Notes: a model not told the origin generated them from the sequence alone. A stretch of 64,000 nt of DNA from Niabella yanshanensis (GCF_034424215.1 NZ_CP139960.1:1612001-1676000); one strand, 5' to 3'. Shown: positions 15,350 through 24,692, counted from the first letter of the stretch. A program made the numbers and translations.

Positions 15350-16957
15350 TTGTACCCTATTCACTCAAACATCGATACGCAATCGGCTGATTTTACGGCT
15401 AATCAACAGGCCTACCGTCTTATCCTGGAGCAATGGCGCAGGCGCATGGCGGAAATAACTCATCCGGTGACCAATAAAGCCATTGAGAAACATAAGCAAA
15501 GAGGTAAGTTCCTGGCCCGCGAACGTGTGAATCAACTACTAGACCCTAATACACCATTCCTGGAATTGTCACCTCTTGCAGCCAATGGGATTTATGAAGA
15601 CCAGTTCCCTTCGGCGGGAATTGTAACCGGTATAGGCCTGGTTCATAGCCGCGAGGTAATGATTATTGCCAACGATGCAACCGTAAAAGGCGGCACCTAT
15701 ATGCAATACACGATTAAAAAGCACATAAGAGCACAGGAGATCGCGTTTGAAAATCACCTGCCCTGTATTTATATGGTCGATTCGGGTGGCGCTTTCCTGC
15801 CCGAACAGGATAAGGTTTTTCCCGACCGACATGATTTTGGCCGCTTCTTCTACAACCAGGCACGTATGTCTGGTTTGGGTATTCCCCAAATTGCTATTGT
15901 CATGGGTTCCTGCACCGCTGGTGGCGCCTATGTGCCGGCTATGTGTGACGAAACTATTATCGTGCGCAACCAGGGAACCATTTTTATTGGCGGCCCCCCA
16001 CTGGTAAAAGCTGCAACCGGCGAGGAAGTATCTGCTGAAGAACTAGGTGGCGCAGAAGTACACACCTCTATTTCAGGCGTTGCTGATCATATAGCGGAAA
16101 ATGATGCACATGCCATTGCCATTTGCCGCAATATCATCCAAACATTCAAACCAGCAGATAAGCAGGGTTTAGATTTAAAGCCCATAGACGCCCCACTTTA
16201 TGATGCCGAAGAGTTATACGGCATTATCCAAACGGATCTTAAAAAACCGGTTGATCCTAAAGAGATCATTGCCAGGCTTGTTGATGGCAGCCGTTTTCAC
16301 GAGTTCAAAGAGAAATATGCACCAACCCTGGTTACAGGCTTTGCACATATTATGGGATTCCCGGTAGGAATTATTGCTAATAACGGTGTGCTGTTTGGCG
16401 AGTCTGCTTTAAAAGGCGCCCACTTTGTGGAGCTGTGTGCCGCAAGGAATACACCGATTCTCTTTTTACAAAATATTACGGGCTTTATTGTAGGCAAAGA
16501 GTATGAAAGAAAAGGCATTGCACGTGATGGCGCCAAAATGGTACATGCTGTAGCCAATGCTAATGTGCCGAAATTTACGGTGGTAACGGGAGGTTCTTTC
16601 GGTGCAGGCAATTACGCGATGTGCGGGAGAGCTTACGACCCACGTTTTCTTTTTATGTGGCCACACGCCAAAATATCGGTAATGGGTGGAGAACAGGCTG
16701 CGGGCGTATTGGTATCTGTAAAAGAAGAACAGTTAAAAGCACAGGGTAAAGAACTGCCTGAGGCAGACCGCGCAGCCTTGCGTAGTTCTATTTTAAATAA
16801 GTATGAAGAAGAGGGTTCAGCCTATTATAGTACGGCACGGCTTTGGGACGATGGCATTATTGATCCCGCTGATACCCGCCGCATCATTGCCATGGGCATT
16901 GCCACGTCTATGAATAAGAAATGGGCAGAGACGAAGAACGGGGTGTTCAGGATGTAG
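15350..16957 (+). CDS. mccB: Methylcrotonyl-CoA carboxylase, carboxyltransferase (beta) subunit
   Basis: 535 residues, the normal length for MCC-beta, with both crotonase-fold carboxyltransferase halves. Glycine-rich acyl-CoA/biotin motifs are [14 protein letters not shown] and [20 protein letters not shown]. The start is a TTG at 15350; the next ATG (residue 33) would delete conserved N-terminal sequence. With MccA (18561) it carboxylates 3-methylcrotonyl-CoA in leucine breakdown. Linkage to isovaleryl-CoA dehydrogenase, methylglutaconyl-CoA hydratase and HMG-CoA lyase favours MCC over propionyl- or geranyl-CoA carboxylase. A transposase unit separates it from the next cluster gene. Confidence 0.92.
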   Translation: MYPIHSNIDTQSADFTANQQAYRLILEQWRRRMAEITHPVTNKAIEKHKQRGKFLARERVNQLLDPNTPFLELSPLAANGIYEDQFPSAGIVTGIGLVHSREVMIIANDATVKGGTYMQYTIKKHIRAQEIAFENHLPCIYMVDSGGAFLPEQDKVFPDRHDFGRFFYNQARMSGLGIPQIAIVMGSCTAGGAYVPAMCDETIIVRNQGTIFIGGPPLVKAATGEEVSAEELGGAEVHTSISGVADHIAENDAHAIAICRNIIQTFKPADKQGLDLKPIDAPLYDAEELYGIIQTDLKKPVDPKEIIARLVDGSRFHEFKEKYAPTLVTGFAHIMGFPVGIIANNGVLFGESALKGAHFVELCAARNTPILFLQNITGFIVGKEYERKGIARDGAKMVHAVANANVPKFTVVTGGSFGAGNYAMCGRAYDPRFLFMWPHAKISVMGGEQAAGVLVSVKEEQLKAQGKELPEADRAALRSSILNKYEEEGSAYYSTARLWDDGIIDPADTRRIIAMGIATSMNKKWAETKNGVFRM

Positions 16958-17040
16958 TAAAAGTTGACGGTTTGCAGATGTCAAATGACAGCAGATACAT
17001 TATATAATAAAGATAAGCCTTAGAACGAAATGACCAATGA

Positions 17041-17192
17041 GTCTCGTAGAGATAGCAGATGGGTAATACCAAGTATAATGAACTCAGTCCCGTAGGGACG
17101 GGATATCGGTAGTAGTAGTAGCAATGAAAAGATATGAAGGATGAGTCCCGTAGGGACGGAGTATCGGTGAAAAAAAAAATAATATAAATTAA
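17041..17192. repeat. Row of GTCCCGTAGGGAC palindromes before the transposase
   Basis: Perfect 13-bp palindromes occur at 17087-17099 and 17145-17157, with a decayed copy (GTCTCGTAGAGAT) at 17041. The copies are followed by GGxxTATCGGT, giving a unit of about 58 bp repeated in the same orientation. They lie between mccB and the left end of the transposase unit. Confidence 0.85.
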
Positions 17193-17691
17193 GTCCCGTA
17201 GGGACGACACCATGGCCAACACATATACACAAATACACATTCATTTTGTATTCGCTGTTAAATACAGGGCTGGCGTTATACAATATCGTTGGAAAGATGA
17301 TCTGTATAAATACATTACCGGCATTGTCCAAAATAACCATCACAAAATGCTTATTATAAATGGTGTTGAAGATCATGTGCACCTGCTGGTGGGTGTAAGG
17401 CCAGCTCAATCTATTTCCGATCTGATGCAGGATGTAAAAGGAGGATCATCGAAATGGATCAATGATCATCAATTTGTAGCTGGAAGATTTGAATGGCAGG
17501 AAGGCTATGGAGCATTCTCTTATAGCAAATCGCAATTACCAACTGTGATAGGCTACATACAAAACCAGGAGGCTCATCATCAGAAAAAAACCTTCCATGA
17601 GGAGTACCTTGAATTGCTTGAAGAATTTGAAGTAGGGTATAATGAAAAATACCTGTTTAAAGAGTTGGAATAGGTGTCGTCCCTACGGGAC
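17193..17691. mobile_element. Minimal Y1-transposase unit with perfect inverted ends
   Basis: The left end GTCCCGTAGGGACGACACC (17193-17211) and its exact reverse complement (17673-17691) bound a single gene. Each end contains the same palindrome that is repeated outside the unit. The start codon follows the left repeat with no gap, and the last base of the stop codon is the first base of the right one. The unit sits inside the leucine cluster without disrupting a reading frame. Confidence 0.8.
17212..17673 (+). CDS. tnpA: IS200/IS605-family TnpA transposase
   Basis: 153 residues, the standard TnpA length. The HUH motif is H55-V-H57 in EDHVHLLVG and the catalytic tyrosine Y115 lies in GYIQNQEAHH with Q118. 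This is the classical IS200 subtype, unlike the RAYT at 604, so the two are not recent copies of one another. The ATG abuts a hairpin that would be expected to hide the ribosome site, as in IS200, limiting expression. No accessory tnpB is present. The gene looks intact. Confidence 0.9.
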   Translation: MANTYTQIHIHFVFAVKYRAGVIQYRWKDDLYKYITGIVQNNHHKMLIINGVEDHVHLLVGVRPAQSISDLMQDVKGGSSKWINDHQFVAGRFEWQEGYGAFSYSKSQLPTVIGYIQNQEAHHQKKTFHEEYLELLEEFEVGYNEKYLFKELE

Positions 17692-17763
17692 TCAACAGAC
17701 TACCTTTAGGTAATTTTAACCATTATGCCGTTCCTGACGGAACTTAATAATCAACATACGAAC
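17692..17763. repeat. Degenerate palindromes right of the transposase unit
   Basis: TACCTTTAGGTA (17701-17712) and GTTCCTGACGGAAC (17730-17743) are imperfect relatives of the GTCCCGTAGGGAC palindrome. An ATG at 17725 overlapping the second is not the start of the next gene. Confidence 0.6.
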
Positions 17764-18552
17764 ATGAACTATACAACACTCGAAATAGAACGCAGTTACC
17801 AGGTCAGCACGATTTGGCTAAACCGGCCGGATGTCAGGAATGCTTTTAACGAAGTGATGATAGCTGAGTTGATTACTGCATTTACGGAAGAAGGTGAAAG
17901 AGCCGACACCAGAGCCATCGTATTGCGCGGGCGCGGGAAGGTATTTTGCGCCGGTGCCGACTTAAACTGGATGCGGGATGTAGCACAATACGGCTACGAC
18001 CAGAATTATAAAGAAAGCCTGCAGCTGGCTTCCTGCTTTCATGCCATTTATACCTGCCCTAAACCGACACTGGCTATTGTGCATGGGGCTGCGATGGGAG
18101 GCGCCAATGGTTTGCTGGCGGCTTGTGACTTTGCCTTCTGCGAAGCGGATACCATCTTCTCTTTATCAGAAGTAAAGATCGGTATTATACCGGCCTGCAT
18201 TTCGCCGTATATCATTAAACGGATAGGAGAATACCCTTCAAGGGAATTAATGCTTACCGGGCAACGTATACATGGACGGGAAGCAGAAAACCTGAAACTG
18301 GTAAATCGTTGCTTTAGCGACATACATGCAACAGAAGCACACTTGCAAGCCACCTTACAATTATTATTGACCAGCGGGCCACAGGCAATCAGCCATTGTA
18401 AACATCTTATCGACACGGTTGCCAATAAAATATCAATGATGGAAGCATTAGATTATACAGCAAAAATGATTGCAGAAATACGCGCTTCAGCTGAAGGCCA
18501 GGAAGGCATGGCTGCGTTCCTTGAAAAAAGAAAACCTAGTTGGATTGAATAA
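17764..18552 (+). CDS. liuC: Enoyl-CoA hydratase/isomerase, probable methylglutaconyl-CoA hydratase
   Basis: 262 residues from the ATG at 17764. An in-frame ATG at 17725 lies in repeat sequence and is rejected. Crotonase fold: the oxyanion-hole motifs VFCAGADLNWM and HGAAMGGANGLLAACD, with the Glu-bearing FSLSEVKIGIIPA. In this cluster it should hydrate 3-methylglutaconyl-CoA to HMG-CoA, the step between MCC and HMG-CoA lyase. It ends eight bases before mccA. Sequence alone does not separate it from other short-chain hydratases; the assignment rests on context. Confidence 0.85.
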   Translation: MNYTTLEIERSYQVSTIWLNRPDVRNAFNEVMIAELITAFTEEGERADTRAIVLRGRGKVFCAGADLNWMRDVAQYGYDQNYKESLQLASCFHAIYTCPKPTLAIVHGAAMGGANGLLAACDFAFCEADTIFSLSEVKIGIIPACISPYIIKRIGEYPSRELMLTGQRIHGREAENLKLVNRCFSDIHATEAHLQATLQLLLTSGPQAISHCKHLIDTVANKISMMEALDYTAKMIAEIRASAEGQEGMAAFLEKRKPSWIE

Positions 18553-18560
18553 CAGAAACT

Positions 18561-20567
18561 ATGATCAAAAAATTACTGATCGCTAACAGGGGAGAAATAG
18601 CCCTGAGAGTACAACACACGGCAAAAAAAATGGGAATTGCCACGGTTGCTGTTTACAGCAGTGCTGATGAAGAGTCCGCATTTGTAAAACAGGCGCACCA
18701 GGCTGTGTTGTTACCAGGTACTCAGCTTAGTGAAACCTATTTGAATATAGAGGCCGTTATTACCGCCGCTCTCGAAACGGGTGCGGATGCCATACACCCG
18801 GGTTATGGTTTTCTTTCTGAAAATGCGGCTTTCGTAGAAGCCTGTATAAAAGCTGGAATTACCTTCATAGGCCCTTCAGCGGAAGCCATGCGATCGATGG
18901 GTAATAAAATTGCAGCGCGGGACTGCGCTACGAATGCCGGAGTGCCCGTTACGCCAGGAATTACCGGCACTACTGAGGAACTACTAAAAAGCTATGGCCA
19001 TATTGGATTTCCTGTTTTGATCAAGGCAGCAGCAGGTGGTGGCGGTAAAGGAATGCGCGTAGTAGAAAACGAAGGCGATTTTCAGCTGGCGCTGGAAGCC
19101 ACAGCACGGGAAGCCAAAAACTATTTTGGAGACAGCACGGTTTACATTGAAAAGTACATCGCAAAACCGAGACATATTGAGGTTCAGGTATTGGGCGACC
19201 AGCAGGGCAAGCTCCTGCACCTATATGAAAGAGAGTGTTCATTGCAGCGCAGGCACCAGAAAATTATTGAAGAAGCGCCATCTCCAACACTTTCAAACGA
19301 AGTACGTAAGCGCATTTGCGCGGCTGCTGTCGCTTTAGCAAAATCAATAGGCTACCATAGCGCAGGCACCATGGAGTTCCTGGTAGATGAAAGCCTTAAT
19401 TTCTATTTCCTGGAAATGAATACACGCATACAGGTAGAACATCCGGTAACCGAACTCACTACGGGCATAGATATCGTGGAACAACAGATCATGATAGCCA
19501 ATGGTGAGCCTTTACCATTTGAACAGACTGATATTATACAAAGAGGACACGCCATTGAATGCCGTATTTATGCAGAAGATCCCGCGCAACGTTTCCTGCC
19601 TTCTCCGGGTGTATTGAAGTATTACCAGGAGCCTTCGTTTGAAGTTAATCCATTTTTATCAAATGCTGAAATCCTGCGAATAGATGGAATGCAATTGCAA
19701 ACCGGCGATACCATCTCCGGCGATTTTGATCCCATGATCAGCAAAGTAATTGTTTGGGCACCCAACCGCGAAGAGGCCGGAAAGGCCATGCTTTCAGCAT
19801 TACAACAGTATGCCATTAAAGGCATCCAAACGAATATTGAATTCCTTTCAGGTTTATTACAGCATCCGGATTATATCAACAACAATATATCTACCAAATA
19901 TATTGATCAAAACCTGGAAACTATCACAGAACAAATTCAACAAAAAAAGAAGCAGGTTGACATCACGATCCCATTGACTGCGGCTTTAGCCAAAAGCCTG
20001 GCAGCTAATCAGGATCAGGCATTGAATATCTGGCAGGTGATCGGATACTGGCGGCATAGCCCTGTCATGAATGTAATGGTTGACGGGGATACCCTGGCTA
20101 TTGACATCATCCAAACTTCGCCACTGGTATTTGTATATAAAGATCAGCAATATCGGGCTGAAACGAGGCATATCAATGGCATTCATTACTCGTTATTACT
20201 GGATCGTGTTCCTCATCTGGTTGGTATCTATGAGAAACGAACAGGCTGTTACGAGATCACCTTCAATGGCATGACACATACCGTAGTTCGACCGGATATG
20301 TCTTATGTAGACGGTGAAGTTTTTGAGGCCTATTCGGGCACAGGAGGTAAAGCCGGTAACATTACGTCTCCAATGCCAGGTAAAGTAATCAAGCTGCATG
20401 TGAAAGCCGGGGATGTGGTGAAGAGAGGTGATCCGTTATTGGTAGTAGAAGCGATGAAAATGGAAAACAATATCGTTAGTACAAAAGACGCTGCTATAGA
20501 AAAAGTATTAGTAAAAGAAGGAGACAAAGTAGATACCACGATGACCCTGGTTGAGTTCTCGGAATAA
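18561..20567 (+). CDS. mccA: Methylcrotonyl-CoA carboxylase, biotin-containing alpha subunit
   Basis: 668 residues. Biotin carboxylase ATP-grasp domain (about 1-450: KLLIANRGEIALR, AAAGGGGKGMRVV, EMNTRIQVEHPVTE), a linker/BT domain, and a C-terminal biotinyl domain whose biotinylated lysine is K633 in VEAMKMENN. It carboxylates biotin with bicarbonate and ATP and passes the carboxyl to the MccB site on 3-methylcrotonyl-CoA. Length and domain order match MCC-alpha. It is closely spaced with liuC and followed 87 bp later by the dehydrogenase gene. Confidence 0.93.
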   Translation: MIKKLLIANRGEIALRVQHTAKKMGIATVAVYSSADEESAFVKQAHQAVLLPGTQLSETYLNIEAVITAALETGADAIHPGYGFLSENAAFVEACIKAGITFIGPSAEAMRSMGNKIAARDCATNAGVPVTPGITGTTEELLKSYGHIGFPVLIKAAAGGGGKGMRVVENEGDFQLALEATAREAKNYFGDSTVYIEKYIAKPRHIEVQVLGDQQGKLLHLYERECSLQRRHQKIIEEAPSPTLSNEVRKRICAAAVALAKSIGYHSAGTMEFLVDESLNFYFLEMNTRIQVEHPVTELTTGIDIVEQQIMIANGEPLPFEQTDIIQRGHAIECRIYAEDPAQRFLPSPGVLKYYQEPSFEVNPFLSNAEILRIDGMQLQTGDTISGDFDPMISKVIVWAPNREEAGKAMLSALQQYAIKGIQTNIEFLSGLLQHPDYINNNISTKYIDQNLETITEQIQQKKKQVDITIPLTAALAKSLAANQDQALNIWQVIGYWRHSPVMNVMVDGDTLAIDIIQTSPLVFVYKDQQYRAETRHINGIHYSLLLDRVPHLVGIYEKRTGCYEITFNGMTHTVVRPDMSYVDGEVFEAYSGTGGKAGNITSPMPGKVIKLHVKAGDVVKRGDPLLVVEAMKMENNIVSTKDAAIEKVLVKEGDKVDTTMTLVEFSE

Positions 20568-20654
20568 GGATTATCCAGGGCGCATATCGTATAAGTATAG
20601 GACTGCCCATACAGAGTCAACGCCGTTGAAACAATAAAAAAACACAATTGCTAT

Positions 20655-21800
20655 ATGGATTTTAATTTAAATGAAGAGCATGAACAGTTACGCCGTATGG
20701 TACGTGAGTTTGCGGAAAAAAAGATCAAACCCATGGCACAGGAGCTGGATGAACAAGAATCCTTTTCCTATGAGCTTACCCGGCAAATGGGGGAATTAGG
20801 GTTGCTGGGCATTTATCTGCCGGAACAATACGGTGGTGCAGGCATGGACTACCTGGCTTATATTATCGCTGTAGAAGAGATTGCCCGCATAGATGGCTCA
20901 CAGGCCGCTACGCTGGCAGCACATAATTCGCTGGGCATTGGTCCCATTTATAATTACGGTACAGAGGAGCAGAAGATGAAATACCTGCCGCAACTGTGCA
21001 CCGGTAATGCCCTGTGGAGCTTTGGCCTTACAGAGCCTGAAGCTGGCAGCGACTCCAGGGCATCGAAAACCACGGCAAGACTGGATGGCAACGATTGGGT
21101 CATTAACGGAAGTAAAATATTTATCACCAACGGATCGGTTGACATCAATATAGGTACCACCGTTCAGGCAGTCACCCATGAGTCGGCTGAAAAAAAAGAA
21201 TTTACTACTATCATTGTTGACAGAGAGGCTCCCGGCTTTAGCCAGCAGGCCATGCATGGTAAGATGATGTGGAGGGCCAGCGATACATCCCAGCTATTTT
21301 TTGATGATTGCCGCGTGCCTAAAGAAAACGTGTTGGGAGAACCCGGGCAAGGTTCCAGGATCATGCTGCAAACATTAGATGCCGGCAGGCTTAGCATAGC
21401 GGCCATGGGACTGGGCTGCGCCCAGGGTGCCTATGAACTGGCATTAGCCTATGCGCAGGAACGCAAACAATTCGGGAAAACGATATCGCAGTTCCAGGCC
21501 ATCTCTTTTAAACTGGCGGATATGGCCATGAAAATAGAGCTGGCGCGAACTTTTTTATATAAAGCCTGTTGGTTAAAAGATACTAAACAACCTTTCACCA
21601 AAGAAGCAGCCATGGCGAAATTGTATTGCTCGGAAATTGCCAAAGAAGTAGCCGATGCGGCCGTGCAGGTACATGGTGGTTATGGGCTGATGAAAGAGTA
21701 CAATGTAGAACGCTTTTACCGTGATCAGCGGTTATTGCAAATCGGTGAAGGAACTTCTGAAATACAAAGAATGGTGATTGCCAAGCAGATCGGATGTTGA
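20655..21800 (+). CDS. ivd: Acyl-CoA dehydrogenase, probable isovaleryl-CoA dehydrogenase
   Basis: 381 residues, standard for the FAD-dependent family: an N-terminal helical domain, a beta-barrel (LTEPEAGSDSRASKTTA) and a C-terminal helical domain (YAQERKQFGKTISQFQAI; QVHGGYGLMKEYNVERFYRD; EGTSEIQRMVIAKQ). It would oxidise isovaleryl-CoA to 3-methylcrotonyl-CoA, passing electrons to ETF. Substrate assignment comes from the leucine cluster. A repeat-like spacer of short GTTGAC/GTTAAC words separates it from hmgL. Confidence 0.87.
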   Translation: MDFNLNEEHEQLRRMVREFAEKKIKPMAQELDEQESFSYELTRQMGELGLLGIYLPEQYGGAGMDYLAYIIAVEEIARIDGSQAATLAAHNSLGIGPIYNYGTEEQKMKYLPQLCTGNALWSFGLTEPEAGSDSRASKTTARLDGNDWVINGSKIFITNGSVDINIGTTVQAVTHESAEKKEFTTIIVDREAPGFSQQAMHGKMMWRASDTSQLFFDDCRVPKENVLGEPGQGSRIMLQTLDAGRLSIAAMGLGCAQGAYELALAYAQERKQFGKTISQFQAISFKLADMAMKIELARTFLYKACWLKDTKQPFTKEAAMAKLYCSEIAKEVADAAVQVHGGYGLMKEYNVERFYRDQRLLQIGEGTSEIQRMVIAKQIGC

Positions 21801-21904
21801 TGTTGGTTGATTAGTTGACAAGTTAACTCGTTGAAAAGCTGACAGGTTAACAGGTTGATGGATCATAGTTAATGGTTCATCGTTCCGAAAAAATATTTCA
21901 TACT
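21801..21904. repeat. Low-complexity GTTGAC/GTTAAC spacer
   Basis: Short words such as GTTGATTAGTTGACAAGTTA and GCTGACAGGTTAACAGGTTG recur through the gap between ivd and hmgL. It appears to be slippage-derived filler; no gene is seen. Confidence 0.5.
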
Positions 21905-22783
21905 ATGAGCAGTGAACAACTAAGAATAACAGAGAGCCCGCGTGATGCTCAGCAAGGTCTACCCTTTACTATATCCATAGAAAAGCGGGCGGCCTATATT
22001 AACGAATTAATGTTGGCCGGGTTTGATGTAATAGACTTCGGCAGCTTTGTATCGCCCCAAGCAGTCCCCCAGATGGCGCATAGCGGCGAGGTACTTCAGC
22101 TGATTGACAAATCAAAATCCGATACAAAGCTGCTGGCAATAGTGGGCAATATACGTGGCGCTGAAGAAGCCTGCGCCTCTGCAAAACTCGACATAGTAGG
22201 CTTCCCCTACTCTATCAGCAACACTTTCCTGGAAAGAAATATCAATTCCTCCATTGTCAGGGTTGATGAAACGGCTGCTGTAATCGGAAAAATCTGCAGT
22301 AGTCAACAAAAAGCTTATCGCGTTTTTGTCAGTATGGCTTTTGGCAATCCCTACGGTGATGACTGGAATATAGCACTGGTAAAAGATTGCGTTGAGAAGC
22401 TTGCTAATAGTGGCGTTCAAACTATTACCCTCTCTGACACCATTGGACTGGCAACTGCAACTTCCATCCGGGAAATTTTTGACACCCTTATGCCTTTATA
22501 TCCGGGTATAGAAATAGGGCTGCATATACATACTCAACATCATAACTGGCGTGAAAAGATAAGTGCTGCCTGGAAAGCAGGTTGCAGAAGCTACGACGGA
22601 GTAATTAACGGGATCGGCGGCTGCCCCATGACAGGCTACGAGCTTTTGGGGAACCTCAACACACTAGACCTGTTATCGTATCTGGAAGAAGAGCATATTG
22701 CGCATCGTCTGGACAATGCATTGATAAAAGATATTGCTTTCCGATACGGAACCTTCAGCAATGGTGAAAACTATCAAAAATAA
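21905..22783 (+). CDS. hmgL: Hydroxymethylglutaryl-CoA lyase
   Basis: 292 residues from the ATG at 21905; the in-frame ATG at 21872 lies in filler sequence. A DRE-TIM barrel: SPRDAQQG near the N-terminus (commonly GPRDGLQ), metal-ligand histidines in GLHIHTQHHNW, and the signature cysteine loop GIGGCPMTGYELLGN. It splits HMG-CoA into acetyl-CoA and acetoacetate, ending the leucine pathway. The SPRDAQ variation keeps the catalytic Arg-Asp. It is followed 15 bases later by scoA, whose product with ScoB activates the acetoacetate. Confidence 0.88.
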   Translation: MSSEQLRITESPRDAQQGLPFTISIEKRAAYINELMLAGFDVIDFGSFVSPQAVPQMAHSGEVLQLIDKSKSDTKLLAIVGNIRGAEEACASAKLDIVGFPYSISNTFLERNINSSIVRVDETAAVIGKICSSQQKAYRVFVSMAFGNPYGDDWNIALVKDCVEKLANSGVQTITLSDTIGLATATSIREIFDTLMPLYPGIEIGLHIHTQHHNWREKISAAWKAGCRSYDGVINGIGGCPMTGYELLGNLNTLDLLSYLEEEHIAHRLDNALIKDIAFRYGTFSNGENYQK

Positions 22784-22798
22784 AATCATAAAGTCATT

Positions 22799-23500
22799 AT
22801 GAATAAAGTAGTATCCAATGCAGCTGAGGCTATTGAAGGCATCACTGAGGGCATGACTCTTTTAGTGGGTGGTTTCGGCCTTTGTGGTATACCGGAAAAC
22901 AGTATTGCAGCACTGGTTAATAGTGGCGTTAAAAACCTGATCTGTGTAAGTAACAATGCCGGAGTAGATGATTTTGGACTTGGCCTGCTCTTAAAAAAAA
23001 GACAGGTTAAGAAAATGATCTCTTCTTATGTAGGCGAAAATGCTGAGTTTGAAAGACAGCTATTGGCAGGAGAACTGGAAGTAGAACTGGTACCACAGGG
23101 AACCCTGGCTGAACGCTGCAGGGCGGGTGGTGCGGGCATTCCGGCCTTTTATGTCCCTGCCGGTTATGGAACGGAAGTGGCCGAAGGCAAAGAGATCAGG
23201 GAGTTCAACGGCAAGCCTCATTTATTAGAACAGGCCATCATCGGTGACTTTGCCATCATCAAGGCCTGGAAGGGCGATACCCACGGCAACCTGATATACA
23301 GGGCCACAGCCAACAACTTTAATCAGCCCATGGCCATGGCAGGCAAGATTACGATTGCCGAAGTAGAAGACTTGGTGCCTGCCGGTACGCTCGACCCTGC
23401 ACAAATTCATACACCCGGCATTTTTGTTCAACGGATTTTTGAAGGGAAGAATTATGAGAAAAGGATTGAGAAGCTGACGGAGAAGCAAGTGGGGAGTTAG
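22799..23500 (+). CDS. scoA: Succinyl-CoA:3-ketoacid CoA-transferase subunit A
   Basis: 233 residues. The CoA-transferase family I motif [16 protein letters not shown] is near residue 25, with [16 protein letters not shown] and the C-terminal [21 protein letters not shown]. It forms a heterodimer with ScoB and moves CoA from succinyl-CoA to acetoacetate. It lies in the leucine cluster right after hmgL. Normally scoA and scoB are adjacent; here a four-helix-bundle gene separates them by about 500 bp. Confidence 0.93.
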   Translation: MNKVVSNAAEAIEGITEGMTLLVGGFGLCGIPENSIAALVNSGVKNLICVSNNAGVDDFGLGLLLKKRQVKKMISSYVGENAEFERQLLAGELEVELVPQGTLAERCRAGGAGIPAFYVPAGYGTEVAEGKEIREFNGKPHLLEQAIIGDFAIIKAWKGDTHGNLIYRATANNFNQPMAMAGKITIAEVEDLVPAGTLDPAQIHTPGIFVQRIFEGKNYEKRIEKLTEKQVGS

Positions 23501-23583
23501 CTAGTAGAAAGTAGGGAATGGTTAATGGGTAGCAGAAAAATACTAAGCGTTAAAATATCTTATAAACTATAAAACACCCAGCT

Positions 23584-23949
23584 ATGTTACAATTATCACA
23601 CAAAAACCTGCAGGTATACCAGTTTACTTTGAAATTAGTAAAAGAAGTGTATGAACATACCCAATCTTATCCTAAAGAGGAGCAATTTGTATTAGTAACC
23701 CAACTTCGAAGGGCCATCGTTTCAGTTTGCAGTAACCTTGCGGAAGGCGCTGCCAGATCTTCGAAACTGGAGAAGAAAAGATTTTATGAAATATCAAGAA
23801 GCTCCTTAGTAGAAGTAGATACACAGATTGAAATTTCTCTTATACTAGATTATTTAAAAAAAAACAAGCTTGTAAAATTGGAAGAATATCTGGAAGCTGT
23901 ATTTAAAATGTTAAGTAAAATGATCGACAACCTTTCAGCTGACATTTAA
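23584..23949 (+). CDS. Four-helix-bundle (23S rRNA intervening-sequence, IVP) protein
   Basis: 121 residues, predicted all-helical. Characteristic motifs are LQVYQFTLKLVKEVYEHT, QLRRAIVSVCSNLAEGAARS and KKRFYEISRSSLVEVDTQI, which define the small four-helix-bundle family first named from ORFs in 23S rRNA intervening sequences. Its biochemical role is unsettled. The family often appears as a cassette inside unrelated operons. Here it splits scoA from scoB without harming either, flanked by related T/C-rich strings in opposite orientation (about 23501-23525 and 23952-23985). Confidence 0.85.
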   Translation: MLQLSHKNLQVYQFTLKLVKEVYEHTQSYPKEEQFVLVTQLRRAIVSVCSNLAEGAARSSKLEKKRFYEISRSSLVEVDTQIEISLILDYLKKNKLVKLEEYLEAVFKMLSKMIDNLSADI

Positions 23950-23998
23950 CGTCACCCCTATTTCCTACTTCCTATTTTCCACTTACTAAAAAGATAAA

Positions 23999-24655
23999 AT
24001 GAACCTCACAAAAGAACAAATAGCACAACGTATAGCCAGGGAACTACAGGATGGCTACTATGTAAACTTAGGCATTGGTATTCCAACATTGGTTGCTAAC
24101 TATATACCGGAAGGAATTGAAGTAGTATTACAATCAGAAAACGGCATGTTAGGTATGGGCGCTTTTCCTGAAAAAGGACATGCAGACCCCGACCTGATCA
24201 ATGCGGGTAAACAAACCGTAACCCTACAACCGGGGGGTGTATTTTTTGATTCGGCTACTTCTTTTGCTATGATCAGAGGCGGACATGTAGATCTAACCGT
24301 GTTGGGAGCTTTTGAGGTGACGGATACCGGCGATATTGCCAGCTGGAAGATACCCGGTAAAATGGTTAAAGGAATGGGGGGCGCTATGGACCTGGTAGCG
24401 GCGGCAAAAAACATAATTGTGGCCATGCAACATACCAGCAAAGATGGCCAATCCAAACTTTTGAAAACATGCACTTTGCCTCTAACGGGCGTGGCTTGTG
24501 TAAAGAAAGTGGTTACCGATTTAGCTGTGCTTGATATTACTGAAGAAGGATTTGTGCTATTGGAAAGAGCTCCTGGTGTGAGCGTGGAAGCTATCCAAAA
24601 AGCTACGGAAGGACGTTTGGTAATTAAAGGAGATATACCCCAGATGCGATTTTAA
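23999..24655 (+). CDS. scoB: Succinyl-CoA:3-ketoacid CoA-transferase subunit B
   Basis: 218 residues. The catalytic glutamate that forms the CoA thioester is in VLQSENGMLGMG (about residue 46); GIGIPTLVANYI and LTVLGAFEVTDTGDIASWKIPGK complete the signature. It pairs with ScoA. It is the last gene of the leucine cluster and is followed by an intrinsic terminator at 24666. Confidence 0.93.
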   Translation: MNLTKEQIAQRIARELQDGYYVNLGIGIPTLVANYIPEGIEVVLQSENGMLGMGAFPEKGHADPDLINAGKQTVTLQPGGVFFDSATSFAMIRGGHVDLTVLGAFEVTDTGDIASWKIPGKMVKGMGGAMDLVAAAKNIIVAMQHTSKDGQSKLLKTCTLPLTGVACVKKVVTDLAVLDITEEGFVLLERAPGVSVEAIQKATEGRLVIKGDIPQMRF

Positions 24656-24665
24656 TCTCTTCCCA

Positions 24666-24692
24666 CATAAGACTCCTTATGCAGTTTTTTTA
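24666..24692 (+). terminator. Intrinsic terminator of the leucine cluster
   Basis: CATAAG, ACTC loop, CTTATG, then CAG and a run of seven T, eleven bases after the scoB stop codon. The stem is short, so strength is uncertain. Confidence 0.6.

Noticed and set aside
17725-17763. Upstream ATG as the start of the enoyl-CoA hydratase
   Set aside because: It lies in a decayed palindrome of the transposase region; the ATG at 17764 opens the conserved crotonase N-terminus.
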